This document shows positions 16,388 through 24,868 of a stretch of 64,000 bases of DNA, in pieces. The stretch lies in assembly GCA_910585345.1 (NCBI GenBank), contig CAJUDS010000005.1:96102-160101 (forward strand). The letters run 5' to 3'. The stretch comes from an uncultured Lachnospiraceae bacterium. GTDB taxonomy: Bacteria > Bacillota > Clostridia > Lachnospirales > Lachnospiraceae. A program made the translations under genes and the position numbers. Under the pieces are notes generated by a model, which was not told where the DNA came from, searched no databases, and worked only from the letters and a program-made list of their open reading frames with translations. Each line of letters starts with the position of its first letter. Position 1 is the first letter of the stretch.

Positions 16388-17520
16388 TGGGGAAACACGC
16401 ACTTCTTTCCGCATCTTCCTCCAAGCGGTGGCTCTCCTGCACGCCATCCGCACGATTGGAGGAGCAGTTTCAGGAGGAGTCCGGCGGCAGCGTCTATGCC
16501 GAGGAAGGCACCGCCGCCCACGCCCTTGCGGAGCATAAGCTGAAAAAGGCATTAAAGCGCAGGTCAAAGCGCCCGGTGTCGGATTACCACTGTGACGAAA
16601 TGGAGGAATGCACGGACGGCTATGTGGCCTATGCGATGGAGCAGGTGGAGCTTGCGAGGCAGGAATGCAAAGACCCTGTCGTCCTGATTGAGCAGCGGCT
16701 GGACTATTCCGCCTATGTGCCGGAGGGATTCGGCACAGGGGATTTGCTGATTGTCGCTGATAAAGTATTGACCGTCATTGACCTAAAGTACGGGAAAGGC
16801 GTGGCGGTGGAGGCGGAGTGGAACCCGCAGATGATGTTATACGGATTAGGGGCGCTGGAACTGTTCGATGCCCTCTACGACATTGACATCATCCGCATGG
16901 CCATCTACCAGCCGCGTCTTGAATCCGTCAGCACATGGGAGATTTCCGTAAAGGACCTGATGGAATGGGTGGAGATGGAGTTAAAGCCAAAGGCCGTGCT
17001 TGCCATCAAGGGCGAGGGCGAGTTTAAGTCCGGCGACTGGTGCCGGTTCTGCAAGGCGAAGAACACCTGCAGGGCAAGGGCGGAGGAATACCTGCGGCTT
17101 GCACAGATGGAGTTCAAGGCCCCGCCGTTATTGTCAGATGAGGAGATCGCGGAAGTGCTGAAAGTGGCGGACGAGCTTGCCAAATGGTCTGCGGACGTTT
17201 ACGCCTATGCGCAGGACGAGGCGGTCACGAAGGGGAAAAAGTGGGACGGCTTTAAGTTAGTCGAGGGCAGGAGCAACCGGAAGTATACGGATGAGGAGGA
17301 AGTGGCGCAGGCGGCACAGAAAGCCGGGTACACGGACATCTACAAAAAGACGCTCATCGGCATCACGGAAATGGAGCGGCTGCTTGGGAAGAAGAGATTT
17401 GCAGAGGTGCTTGGGAAGCTGGTCTACAAGCCCCAGGGCAAGGTGACCTTAGTGCCGGAATCGGACAAAAGGCAGGAGATTGCCGCAGCAACCGCGGAGG
17501 CGGATTTTAAGGAGGAATGA
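16387..17520 (+). CDS. DUF2800 PD-(D/E)XK-type phage nuclease
   Basis: 377 residues. DUF2800 proteins resemble Cas4/RecB-family nucleases. Visible are the N-terminal ASSSKRWLSCTPSARLEEQF segment, the active-site strands GTGDLLIVADKVLTVIDLKY (D and D-x-K), and a C-terminal CRFCKAKNTC that with the early Cys could hold an iron-sulfur cluster. It likely prepares DNA ends for phage recombination together with the next gene. Coupled upstream (TGATG) and downstream (the next start overlaps the stop). Confidence 0.87.
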   Translation: MGKHALLSASSSKRWLSCTPSARLEEQFQEESGGSVYAEEGTAAHALAEHKLKKALKRRSKRPVSDYHCDEMEECTDGYVAYAMEQVELARQECKDPVVLIEQRLDYSAYVPEGFGTGDLLIVADKVLTVIDLKYGKGVAVEAEWNPQMMLYGLGALELFDALYDIDIIRMAIYQPRLESVSTWEISVKDLMEWVEMELKPKAVLAIKGEGEFKSGDWCRFCKAKNTCRARAEEYLRLAQMEFKAPPLLSDEEIAEVLKVADELAKWSADVYAYAQDEAVTKGKKWDGFKLVEGRSNRKYTDEEEVAQAAQKAGYTDIYKKTLIGITEMERLLGKKRFAEVLGKLVYKPQGKVTLVPESDKRQEIAAATAEADFKEE

Positions 17521-17525
17521 ATACC

Positions 17526-18080
17526 ATGAGTAATGAAAATGCAAATTTGACAAAAGTGATCGTACCGTGCAGGTTTTCCTACCTGCACTGCTGGGAGCCC
17601 AACGCAGTGAGCGACGGGGACCCGAAGTATTCCGTATCGGCCATCATACCGAAGTCGGACACGGAGACCATTGAGAAAATAAAAAGGGCGATTGAGCAGG
17701 CGAAGAAGGATTCCGTTTCCAAGTGGGGCGGCAAGGTTCCGGCGAACTTAAAACTCCCGCTCCGTGACGGCGACATTGACCGCCCGGAGGATGAGGCGTA
17801 TGCGGACAGCTACTTCTTCAACGCCAACAGCAAGCAGGCACCGCAGGTGGTGGATAAGAACGTACAGCCCATCCTTGACCAGTCGGAGGTGTATTCCGGG
17901 TGTTATGGCAGGATCAGCGTGAACTTCTACGGATTTTCCACCAACGGCAATAAGGGCATCGCCGCAGGTCTTGGCAATATACAGAAGCTGCGTGACGGGG
18001 AGTCGCTTGGCGGCAGGACCAATGCAGAGGATGACTTTGACGCGGTGGAAGTGGATGATGAGGAAGATTTTCTTGGATAG
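17526..18080 (+). CDS. DUF2815 single-strand DNA-binding-like protein
   Basis: 184 residues from ATG 17526; an in-frame ATG at 17517 overlaps the previous stop and is the alternative. DUF2815 proteins have an OB-fold and an acidic tail, here FDAVEVDDEEDFLG, as in SSB proteins that recruit partners through the tail. Its place between a recombination nuclease and the polymerase supports a role in DNA replication or recombination. Confidence 0.85.
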   Translation: MSNENANLTKVIVPCRFSYLHCWEPNAVSDGDPKYSVSAIIPKSDTETIEKIKRAIEQAKKDSVSKWGGKVPANLKLPLRDGDIDRPEDEAYADSYFFNANSKQAPQVVDKNVQPILDQSEVYSGCYGRISVNFYGFSTNGNKGIAAGLGNIQKLRDGESLGGRTNAEDDFDAVEVDDEEDFLG

Positions 18081-18142
18081 GCATACCGGGGCGGTGGGTG
18101 ACTGCCGCCCTGATTCCAAAATGATGGAAAAGGAGTGGTTTT

Positions 18143-18685
18143 TTGGAGAAAGAAATCTGGAGGGATATTCCCGGTTATGAAGGACGGTATCAGGCGAGCA
18201 ATTTAGGAAGGATTAAAAGTCTGAAACGGAAGGTGCGGGGTGAAAATCCATACACGCGCAAAGAGTTTTTTCGTACAGTGCCAGAACGCATCTTAAGACC
18301 GGGGAGATTCTGTAAGAGTGGCCATGTATCGGTGGTTTTAGGACATGGAACTGCGGGGATGCCTGTTCATCAATTGGTGGCATTTACTTTTTTAGGACCG
18401 AGACCGGAAGGGTTAGATATCCTGCATATCAACGGGAATCCGTTAGATAACCGTGCGGAAAATCTGATGTACGGTACACGAAGAGCCAATATTCTGGATG
18501 TGTATTTTCAGGGGAGGGCATGGAGGAAACTGACCATTTACGATGTGGTGGAGATAAGGAAAATGCTGAAAGCTGGTATGACTGGTGCAGATATAGCTTT
18601 AAAGATGGGAGTTTCTCAGCACTGCATTTCAAAAATAAAACGGAGGAAAACATTTTCATGGTTGCCGGAAAATATGGAGTTTTGA
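18143..18685 (+). CDS. NUMOD4/HNH homing endonuclease at the polymerase gene
   Basis: 180 residues with TTG start (AAAAGGAGTGG site 8 bases upstream). Begins with a NUMOD4 DNA-recognition motif (EIWRDIPGYEGRYQASNLGR), then the HNH region (HQLVAFTFLGPRPEGLDILH, NGNPLDNRAENLMYGT) in which the first His of the catalytic set appears as HIN, and a C-terminal NUMOD1-like helix-turn-helix (AGMTGADIALKMGVSQHCIS). It is a free-standing homing endonuclease. It overlaps the polymerase start by 28 bases, so its insertion has replaced the original polymerase upstream region. Confidence 0.87.
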   Translation: MEKEIWRDIPGYEGRYQASNLGRIKSLKRKVRGENPYTRKEFFRTVPERILRPGRFCKSGHVSVVLGHGTAGMPVHQLVAFTFLGPRPEGLDILHINGNPLDNRAENLMYGTRRANILDVYFQGRAWRKLTIYDVVEIRKMLKAGMTGADIALKMGVSQHCISKIKRRKTFSWLPENMEF

Positions 18686-21537
18686 GCGCCGATATCGAGT
18701 GCTTTAGCGATGTGGATTTGATCAAATGCGGGGTATACGCCTATGCGGACAGCCCTGCTTTTGAGATTCTGCTGTTTGCTTATTCCTTTGACGGAGGGGA
18801 AACACAGATCATAGATTTAGCGCAGGGGGAGAAACTCCCGGCAGAAGTGGAGGAAGCCATCTTTGATGTGTCAGTGACCAAGACGGCATACAATGCAAAT
18901 TTCGAGCGCACCTGCCTCTCTAAGCATTTCGGGAGGTATATTCCCCCGGAGTCCTGGCATTGCAGCGCGGTACAGGCGGCCATGCTTGCCCTGCCCCGGT
19001 CACTGGAGGATGTGGGCAGGGTGCTTGGGCTGGATGAGCAGAAAATGAAAGAAGGTAAAGAACTGATCAGGTATTTCTGTGTGCCGTGCAAGTCCACAAA
19101 GGCAAACGGCGGAAGGACCAGGAACCTCCCCTGTCATGCGCCGGAGAAGTGGGAGCTTTTCAAGACCTACTGCAAGAGGGATGTGGACGTGGAGAAATCC
19201 ATCCGCAGGAAACTGCATAATTTCCCCATCCCGGAAAGCGAGATGGAACTGTACCGCTTAGACCAGCGCATCAATGACCGGGGCGTACTGGTGGATATGG
19301 GGCTGGTGGAACAGGCCATTGCCTGTGAGCGGCTCCATAAGGAAGTGGTGACGAAACGCGCCTATGAACTGACCGGGTTGGAGAACCCCAATTCCGTGGC
19401 GCAGCTCAAAGGCTGGCTTGGGGATATGGGGATGGAGGCGGAGAGCCTTTCCAAGAAAGCGGTGTCGGAGATGATAGCGGAGACGGACGGGGAAGTGGAG
19501 GAACTGTTGCGGCTCCGGCTGTTAATGGCGAAAACCTCCGTGAAAAAGTATGAAGCTATGGAGCGGTCTGTCTGTTCGGACGGCAGGGTACATGGGATGC
19601 TGATGTTCTATGGTGCAAACCGCTCTGGCCGGTGGAGTGGAAAAATCGTGCAAATCCAGAACCTACCCCAAAACCACATCCCCGATCTGGAACTGGCAAG
19701 AGACCTTGTGAAGCAGGGCAGATTTGAAGATATAGAACTTTTATATGATTCCACACCGAATGTTCTCTCGGAACTTATCCGCACAGCTTTCATTCCAAAG
19801 CCGGGATGCCGCTTTGTGGTGGCGGACTTCTCCGCAATCGAGGCGAGGGTGCTGGCATGGCTTTCCGGGGAGCAGTGGAGATTGGATGTGTTCACTTCCC
19901 ACGGGAAGATTTATGAGGCATCGGCATCTGCCATGTTCCATGTGCCTGTGGAGGAGATCACTAAGGCATCCCCGCTCCGGCAGAAAGGGAAAGTAGCGGA
20001 ACTGGCCTGCATTGCAGAAGACAGCCTTGTGCTGACGGATAAAGGCTTAGTGCCGATTCAGGACGTGACGAAAGAACATCTCTTATGGGATGGTGAAGAA
20101 TGGGTAAAACATGACGGCGTGGTTTGCCGTGGAAGAAAGGAGATCATGGAGTATGAAGGACTCAGGGCAACCGCAGACCACCCGGTCTGGGTGCAAGGGG
20201 AGCAGAGGCCGGTACAGCTTGGAATCGCCGCCGCCCGCGGCGCACATCTCATACAAACCGGAAATGGTAGGGATGCAGTACGGATGGGTGGAGATCATTT
20301 CACCGGAGAGGCGGTGGGGGCCAACATGGAGCCACTGCTATGTGCTGACCAGGTGCAAAGGTTGTGGAAGTGTGCAGTGGCAGTTTTTAGAAAATTTAAC
20401 ATCAGGAAAATCCAAAGGATGCAAGGAATGTTCAAAACCCCGGCAGATACCAAAGTGGCTAGAAAAAAGATTATCGGGAGCAAAACAAAGATGCGAGAAT
20501 CCCAGAATCGAGCAGTATGCCCGATATGGCGGAAGGGGAATCGAATTCAGGTTTCCTTCTGTTTTGGAGGCGGGATTGTGGATATTAGAAAATGTGGAAA
20601 ATGTGCGTCCAGATTTAGAACTGGATCGCATCAACACAAATGGGCATTACGAGCCGGGGAATGTGCGTTTTGTGGAAAGTGCAGTAAACAGTGCGAACAG
20701 GCGCATCAGCGTGATACCGTTCTTTCGTCAGGACGAGTGGCCATATGTAAGAGGTGTTGTGACAAAGAAGCTATCCAACGGGATGAGCAGGGAAGAGATT
20801 ATTGCAGATGCACAGAAGGCGGTGGACGAAAAGAGGAAGAACTGGCGGCTGATAGAGGCACGGCTAGAGTTTATGACATACGAAATGCGGGACCCAGACA
20901 CCGTTTTACCGTATCGGGGCGCTTAGTGCATAACTGCGGTTATGGCGGCGGGATTGGCGCACTTACAAGTATGGGTGCGTTGGATATGGGCGTGGAGGAA
21001 GCGGAACTTCCGGGGCTGATCGCTGATTGGCGCAGGTCTAATCCGAACATTACAAAATTCTGGTGGGACGTGGATGCGGCGGCAATAAAGGCGGTCACCG
21101 AAAAGCAGAAAACGAAGGTAGGGCGAATCATTTTTGAATATAAGAGCGGCATTTTATTTATTACGCTCCCGTCCGGGCGGAAGCTGTCCTATGTGAAACC
21201 GAGGATGGCTGTAAACAGGTTCGGCAGAGACGGTTTGACTTACGAAGGTATCAGCGAAAACAAGAAATGGAGCCGGATAGAAACTTATGGCCCCAAGCTG
21301 GTGGAGAATATCGTGCAGGGGACGGCGCGGGACCTGCTGGCGGAGGCAATGCTGCGGGTGGAGAAAAAAGGATATCCCATCGTCATGCATTGCCATGATG
21401 AGATCATAGCGGAAGTGCCGGAGGGTACCGGCTCCGTGGAAGAGATGTGTGAAATCATGGCGGTACAGCCGCAGTGGGCGGAGGGGCTGCCTTTAAGAGC
21501 GGACGGTTACGAATGCTCATTTTACCAAAAACAGTAG
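18658..21537 (+). CDS. Family A phage DNA polymerase with in-frame intein
   Basis: Replicates phage DNA. Start taken at ATG 18658, with CGGAGG 10 bases upstream; the longer frame from 18520 lies in the endonuclease gene. The exonuclease domain shows LSADIECFSD, YNANFERT and YCKRDVDVE. Polymerase motif A is VVADFSAIEARVLAWL, motif B is RQKGKVAELA|CGYGG, and motif C is IVMHCHDEIIAEVP. Motif B is interrupted exactly before Cys by an intein (20008-20934). Exteins of 450 and 200 residues add up to a normal 650-residue enzyme after splicing. Confidence 0.95.
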   Translation: MVAGKYGVLSADIECFSDVDLIKCGVYAYADSPAFEILLFAYSFDGGETQIIDLAQGEKLPAEVEEAIFDVSVTKTAYNANFERTCLSKHFGRYIPPESWHCSAVQAAMLALPRSLEDVGRVLGLDEQKMKEGKELIRYFCVPCKSTKANGGRTRNLPCHAPEKWELFKTYCKRDVDVEKSIRRKLHNFPIPESEMELYRLDQRINDRGVLVDMGLVEQAIACERLHKEVVTKRAYELTGLENPNSVAQLKGWLGDMGMEAESLSKKAVSEMIAETDGEVEELLRLRLLMAKTSVKKYEAMERSVCSDGRVHGMLMFYGANRSGRWSGKIVQIQNLPQNHIPDLELARDLVKQGRFEDIELLYDSTPNVLSELIRTAFIPKPGCRFVVADFSAIEARVLAWLSGEQWRLDVFTSHGKIYEASASAMFHVPVEEITKASPLRQKGKVAELACIAEDSLVLTDKGLVPIQDVTKEHLLWDGEEWVKHDGVVCRGRKEIMEYEGLRATADHPVWVQGEQRPVQLGIAAARGAHLIQTGNGRDAVRMGGDHFTGEAVGANMEPLLCADQVQRLWKCAVAVFRKFNIRKIQRMQGMFKTPADTKVARKKIIGSKTKMRESQNRAVCPIWRKGNRIQVSFCFGGGIVDIRKCGKCASRFRTGSHQHKWALRAGECAFCGKCSKQCEQAHQRDTVLSSGRVAICKRCCDKEAIQRDEQGRDYCRCTEGGGRKEEELAADRGTARVYDIRNAGPRHRFTVSGRLVHNCGYGGGIGALTSMGALDMGVEEAELPGLIADWRRSNPNITKFWWDVDAAAIKAVTEKQKTKVGRIIFEYKSGILFITLPSGRKLSYVKPRMAVNRFGRDGLTYEGISENKKWSRIETYGPKLVENIVQGTARDLLAEAMLRVEKKGYPIVMHCHDEIIAEVPEGTGSVEEMCEIMAVQPQWAEGLPLRADGYECSFYQKQ
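20008..20934 (+). other. Intein in polymerase motif B (309 residues)
   Basis: Starts with Cys1 (CIAEDSLVLTDKGLVPIQDV), block B is GLRATADHPVWV, block F is VYDIRNAGPRHRFTV, and it ends GRLVHN followed by extein Cys+1. All splicing residues are present, so it should be active. The insertion point lies in the most conserved helix of the polymerase, as is usual for inteins. The ~160 residues between the splicing blocks show no in-frame endonuclease. In the +1 frame the same DNA encodes an HNH protein (separate entry). Confidence 0.92.
20264..20926 (+). CDS. HNH homing endonuclease nested out of frame in the intein
   Basis: About 220 residues, read +1 relative to the polymerase/intein frame. It contains a zinc-knuckle region (LTRCKGCGSVQWQFLENLTS, SKGCKECSK) and the phage HNH signature (KQRCENPRIEQYARYGGRGI, then LDRINTNGHYEPGNVRFVES, NSANRR), matching free-standing phage HNH endonucleases. 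The start is uncertain: ATG 20264 or ATG 20273; the frame is open from 20111. The stop at 20924 lies 8 bases before the intein end. Likely expressed separately to mobilise the intein. Confidence 0.82.
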   Translation: MVGMQYGWVEIISPERRWGPTWSHCYVLTRCKGCGSVQWQFLENLTSGKSKGCKECSKPRQIPKWLEKRLSGAKQRCENPRIEQYARYGGRGIEFRFPSVLEAGLWILENVENVRPDLELDRINTNGHYEPGNVRFVESAVNSANRRISVIPFFRQDEWPYVRGVVTKKLSNGMSREEIIADAQKAVDEKRKNWRLIEARLEFMTYEMRDPDTVLPYRGA

Positions 21538-21549
21538 AAGGAGAAATAT

Positions 21550-21954
21550 ATGGAGAGAAGGAATGCGGAAGGGTACCATGACCCCACAGCCTACGGCGGG
21601 ATGCGTATGGCGGAGCAGAAAGCGGAAAAGGAAACGGTGAAGATGGTTTATAAGAACGGGAGGATGGAGCTTTATATCCATGAGTTCTTCCCATGCACAG
21701 CGGCGGTGGCAAAGAAGGTGTTCCCGCTGATCCGGCGCTTTGCGAAAGAGGATGACAGGGAGAAACTGAAACAGTTTTTACGGATAAAGGCACGGGAGCA
21801 TTCCGGGAAGGTTAAGGCGTTTTCGGAAAAGGCGGACTCCCTTACTGCAAAATCGGAGGAATGGCATTTCTACCGCAGGAAGGCGAGGGAGGAACAGATC
21901 ATCTATAACCAGTGCGTGAAAAATCTGAAATTATTGGAGGGCAGGAAGGAATGA
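21550..21954 (+). CDS. Conserved-looking phage hypothetical protein
   Basis: 134 residues, basic and helical. It begins MERRNAEGYHDPTAYGGMRM and the later part contains EHSGKVKAFSEKADSLTAKS. No catalytic motif is seen. It sits between the polymerase and the VapE-type gene and its stop overlaps the next start (ATGA), so it belongs to the replication operon. Confidence 0.72.
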   Translation: MERRNAEGYHDPTAYGGMRMAEQKAEKETVKMVYKNGRMELYIHEFFPCTAAVAKKVFPLIRRFAKEDDREKLKQFLRIKAREHSGKVKAFSEKADSLTAKSEEWHFYRRKAREEQIIYNQCVKNLKLLEGRKE

Positions 21955-24326
21955 AACTGTATATATCAACGGGCAATTCAAGGATGGAGAAACGGTGGAA
22001 CGGCGGGGAGATGGAGCTGGAGGAATTCATAGGGCGTATCTCCCACACCATCCGCACGGCGGAGACCGTGGAGCAGTATGGAAAAATGACAAAGGCAAAG
22101 CAGGACGCCATCAAGGACGTGGGCGGTTTCGTCATGGGGAAATTAAAAGGCGGCAGGAGGAAGAAGGACTGTGTGGAGTTCCGCTCTGCCCTGACTCTAG
22201 ATATGGACCATGCCTCGCAGGACATCCCGGAGCAGGTGGAGATGTTCTTTGATTTTCGCTGCCTGATCTATTCCACCCATAAGCACACGGCGGAGAATCC
22301 GAGGCTGCGGCTCATCATCCCGCTCACACGGAACGTGTCGCCGGATGAATATGTGGCAATCGCAAGGAAAGTGGCGGAGGACATCGGGATCGAGATGTTC
22401 GATGATACTACCTACGAGCCGAGCCGTCTCATGTACTGGCCTTCCACCTCCGCTGACGGGGAATTTATTTTCCGTGATATCGAAGGAGAGCCGCTGAAAC
22501 CGGATGATGTGCTTTCACGGTATAAGGACTGGCGGGATTCCTCGGAGTGGCCGGTGAGCAGCCGCCAGCAGAACATCGTCCAGAGGGAGATGCGCAAGCA
22601 GGCAGACCCGCTCACAAAGGATGGAGTAATCGGTGCGTTCTGCCGGACGTATTCCATCGAGGAAGCTATCTCAAACTTTCTCCCGGATGTGTATCAGCCA
22701 AGCGCCATGCCGGGGAGATATGACTATATCCCGGCTGACTCACAGGCGGGCGTGGTCATTTATGAAGGGAAATTCGCCTATTCCCACCATGCCACGGACC
22801 CGGCCTGCGGGAAGCTGATGAACGCCTTTGACATGGTGCGGATACACAAGTTCAGCCACTTGGACGCGCGGGTATCCGAGGATGAGGAACCGGCAAAGCT
22901 GCCCTCCTTCAAGGCAATGGGCGAGTTTGCCGTGAACGATGAGAACGTGAAAGTCACGCTGGCAGGAGAGCGGGCGCAGTCGGCAAGGGAGGAATTTGCT
23001 GCGGAGGATGACTGGCAGAAACTGCTGGAGTTTGACCGGAAAGGCACGGTGAAGGATACGCTGAACAACCTCGTGCTGGTCATGCGCCATGACAAGGGGA
23101 TGCAGTCCATCGCCTTCAACCTGCACCGGGACGGGATAGATGCCGGGGAGGGGCTTCCGTGGAAGCAGATCAAGCCGGGATGGAATGACTCTGACTTCGC
23201 ATCCCTGAAAGTATATCTCAACAAAGGCTACGGGGTATATGCGCCCACCAAGACGAAAGACGCCCTGCTCGCGGTGGCATCGGAGCGGGCCTACCACCCG
23301 GTGCGTGAATACCTTGACTCCCTGCCGGAGTGGGACGGCACGGAGCGGATCGACACGCTCCTTACAGACTATCTTGGCGCGGAGGATTCCGGCTACACAA
23401 GGGCGGTCATGCGTAAGACGCTGGCGGCTGCTGTGGCGAGGATATACCAGCCGGGGGTGAAGTTTGACTCCGTCCTTATCCTGAACGGTCCGCAGGGCAT
23501 CGGCAAGTCCACGCTCTTTGCGAGGCTTGCGGGCGCGTGGTTCTCCGACAGCCTGACGCTCACGGATATGCGCGACAAGGCAGGCCCGGAAAAGCTGCAG
23601 GGGTATTGGGTGCTGGAGCTTGGGGAGCTTGCCGGGATGAAGAAAACCGATGTGGAGACCGTGAAGTCCTTCCTCTCCCGCGTGGATGACAAGTACCGTG
23701 CCAGCTATGGCCTGAATGTGGAGAGCCACCCGCGCCAGTGCATCATCGTGGGCAGCACCAATACGGAGAGTGGGTTCCTGCGGGACATCACCGGGAACCG
23801 CCGTTTCTGGCCGGTAAGGGTGAACGGGCAGAGTGGGAAAAAGCCCTGGCAGCTTTCCGGGGATGACGTCCTGCAGATATGGGCGGAAGCGAAAGCCGCA
23901 TATGAAAGCGGCGAGCGGCTCTACCTCGAAGGGGAGGAAGCCGCGGCTGCGGCCTGCGAACAGGCGGACGCGATGGAGACGGATGACAGGGAAGGGCTGG
24001 TGCGGGCGTACCTTGACACGCTCCTGCCGGAAGAATGGGATTCCATGAGCCTGTATGACCGCAGGAACTTCTTAAACGGAAGCGAGTTCGGGGAGCAGCA
24101 ACGGACGGGTACGGTGCGCCGGATGATGGTCTGCAACATGGAGATATGGTGCGAGTGCTTCGGGCGGGATTCCTCCACGCTTAAAAAGATAGATTCCTAT
24201 GAGATCAGCGGCATCATGCGCAAGATCGAAGGGTGGGGGAAATATACGGCAACGAAGAACGGCACTTCCAGTTTTCCGATCTATGGGAAACAGAGGGCAT
24301 ATGTGCGGGAACAGCGCAGGGAATGA
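21951..24326 (+). CDS. VapE-type phage primase/helicase-like protein
   Basis: 791 residues from ATG 21951 (GGAAGGA site, overlapping the previous stop). The N-terminal part resembles a primase/AEP-like region (LTLDMDHASQDIPEQVEMFF, RLRLIIPLTRNVSPDEY). The C-terminal part is a VirE/VapE P-loop ATPase with Walker A LNGPQGIGKST, a Walker B-like WVLELGELAGM and an arginine-rich DITGNRRFWPVRV. This combination is typical for replication initiation in clostridial phages. The intergenic stretch after it (24327-24583) has only AT-rich sequence with the palindromic TATATACGCGTATA. Confidence 0.9.
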   Translation: MKLYISTGNSRMEKRWNGGEMELEEFIGRISHTIRTAETVEQYGKMTKAKQDAIKDVGGFVMGKLKGGRRKKDCVEFRSALTLDMDHASQDIPEQVEMFFDFRCLIYSTHKHTAENPRLRLIIPLTRNVSPDEYVAIARKVAEDIGIEMFDDTTYEPSRLMYWPSTSADGEFIFRDIEGEPLKPDDVLSRYKDWRDSSEWPVSSRQQNIVQREMRKQADPLTKDGVIGAFCRTYSIEEAISNFLPDVYQPSAMPGRYDYIPADSQAGVVIYEGKFAYSHHATDPACGKLMNAFDMVRIHKFSHLDARVSEDEEPAKLPSFKAMGEFAVNDENVKVTLAGERAQSAREEFAAEDDWQKLLEFDRKGTVKDTLNNLVLVMRHDKGMQSIAFNLHRDGIDAGEGLPWKQIKPGWNDSDFASLKVYLNKGYGVYAPTKTKDALLAVASERAYHPVREYLDSLPEWDGTERIDTLLTDYLGAEDSGYTRAVMRKTLAAAVARIYQPGVKFDSVLILNGPQGIGKSTLFARLAGAWFSDSLTLTDMRDKAGPEKLQGYWVLELGELAGMKKTDVETVKSFLSRVDDKYRASYGLNVESHPRQCIIVGSTNTESGFLRDITGNRRFWPVRVNGQSGKKPWQLSGDDVLQIWAEAKAAYESGERLYLEGEEAAAAACEQADAMETDDREGLVRAYLDTLLPEEWDSMSLYDRRNFLNGSEFGEQQRTGTVRRMMVCNMEIWCECFGRDSSTLKKIDSYEISGIMRKIEGWGKYTATKNGTSSFPIYGKQRAYVREQRRE

Positions 24327-24583
24327 CGGGAACAAGGAATGAAAGGATATTCGGAACGAACGGAACAGTGGGCGGCTCGTTCTGGACGGTAGTTCCTTTT
24401 TAGGATAATAGAAAAATCAATGCTTGCAGGGCAGTATGGAACAAGGGAACATGAAATCCTTATTGGGATATGGGTAATAAGAAAAAAAGTGCTTTTTGCA
24501 CATGTTATATACGCGTATAGGATATATAGGAATTTTGGTTTTGATGTTCCGTATTGTTCCGCAGGCAGGACGGAGGTATCGGC

Positions 24584-24868
24584 ATGAGGGAAAATGAGAT
24601 AGAACGGCGGTTAGCCGTGTCGGTAAAAAAGATGGGAGGCATGGCGGTGAAGTTCACCTCACCTGGATTGGATGGGGTGCCGGACAGGATCGTTTTATTG
24701 CCGGGTAGGAAGATCGCATTCGTGGAGTTAAAGGCTCCGGGGAAAAAGCCAAGGCCATTGCAGGAGAAACGGATGCGGCAGCTTATGAGTTTGGGGTTTC
24801 CCGTTTATGTGATTGACGGGGTGGAGCAGATAGGAGGTGTGCTGGATGATATTGAAAATTCGGTGTGA
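24584..24868 (+). CDS. VRR-NUC domain nuclease
   Basis: 94 residues from ATG 24584 (MRENEIERRLAVSVKKMGGM). The VRR-NUC active-site pattern is visible as GLDGVPDRIVLLPGRKIAFV followed by ELKAPGKKPR (D and E-x-K). Small stand-alone VRR-NUC proteins accompany SNF2 helicases in many phages and cut branched or replication-derived DNA. The C-terminus overlaps a homing endonuclease gene by 23 bases, which separates it from its usual SNF2 partner. Confidence 0.9.
   Translation: MRENEIERRLAVSVKKMGGMAVKFTSPGLDGVPDRIVLLPGRKIAFVELKAPGKKPRPLQEKRMRQLMSLGFPVYVIDGVEQIGGVLDDIENSV

Noticed and set aside
18520..18657. Upstream extension of the polymerase ORF
   Set aside because: It lies inside the homing endonuclease gene in another frame; ATG 18658 has its own CGGAGG site and begins just before the conserved exonuclease motif.
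20390..20860. Cys-rich zinc-finger protein in the polymerase frame of the intein
   Set aside because: The CxxC pattern in this frame arises from the overlapping HNH frame, which shows the real family motifs.
22740..23729. Long minus-strand ORF opposite the VapE-type gene
   Set aside because: Shadow of the GC-rich forward gene; sequence has no domain character.
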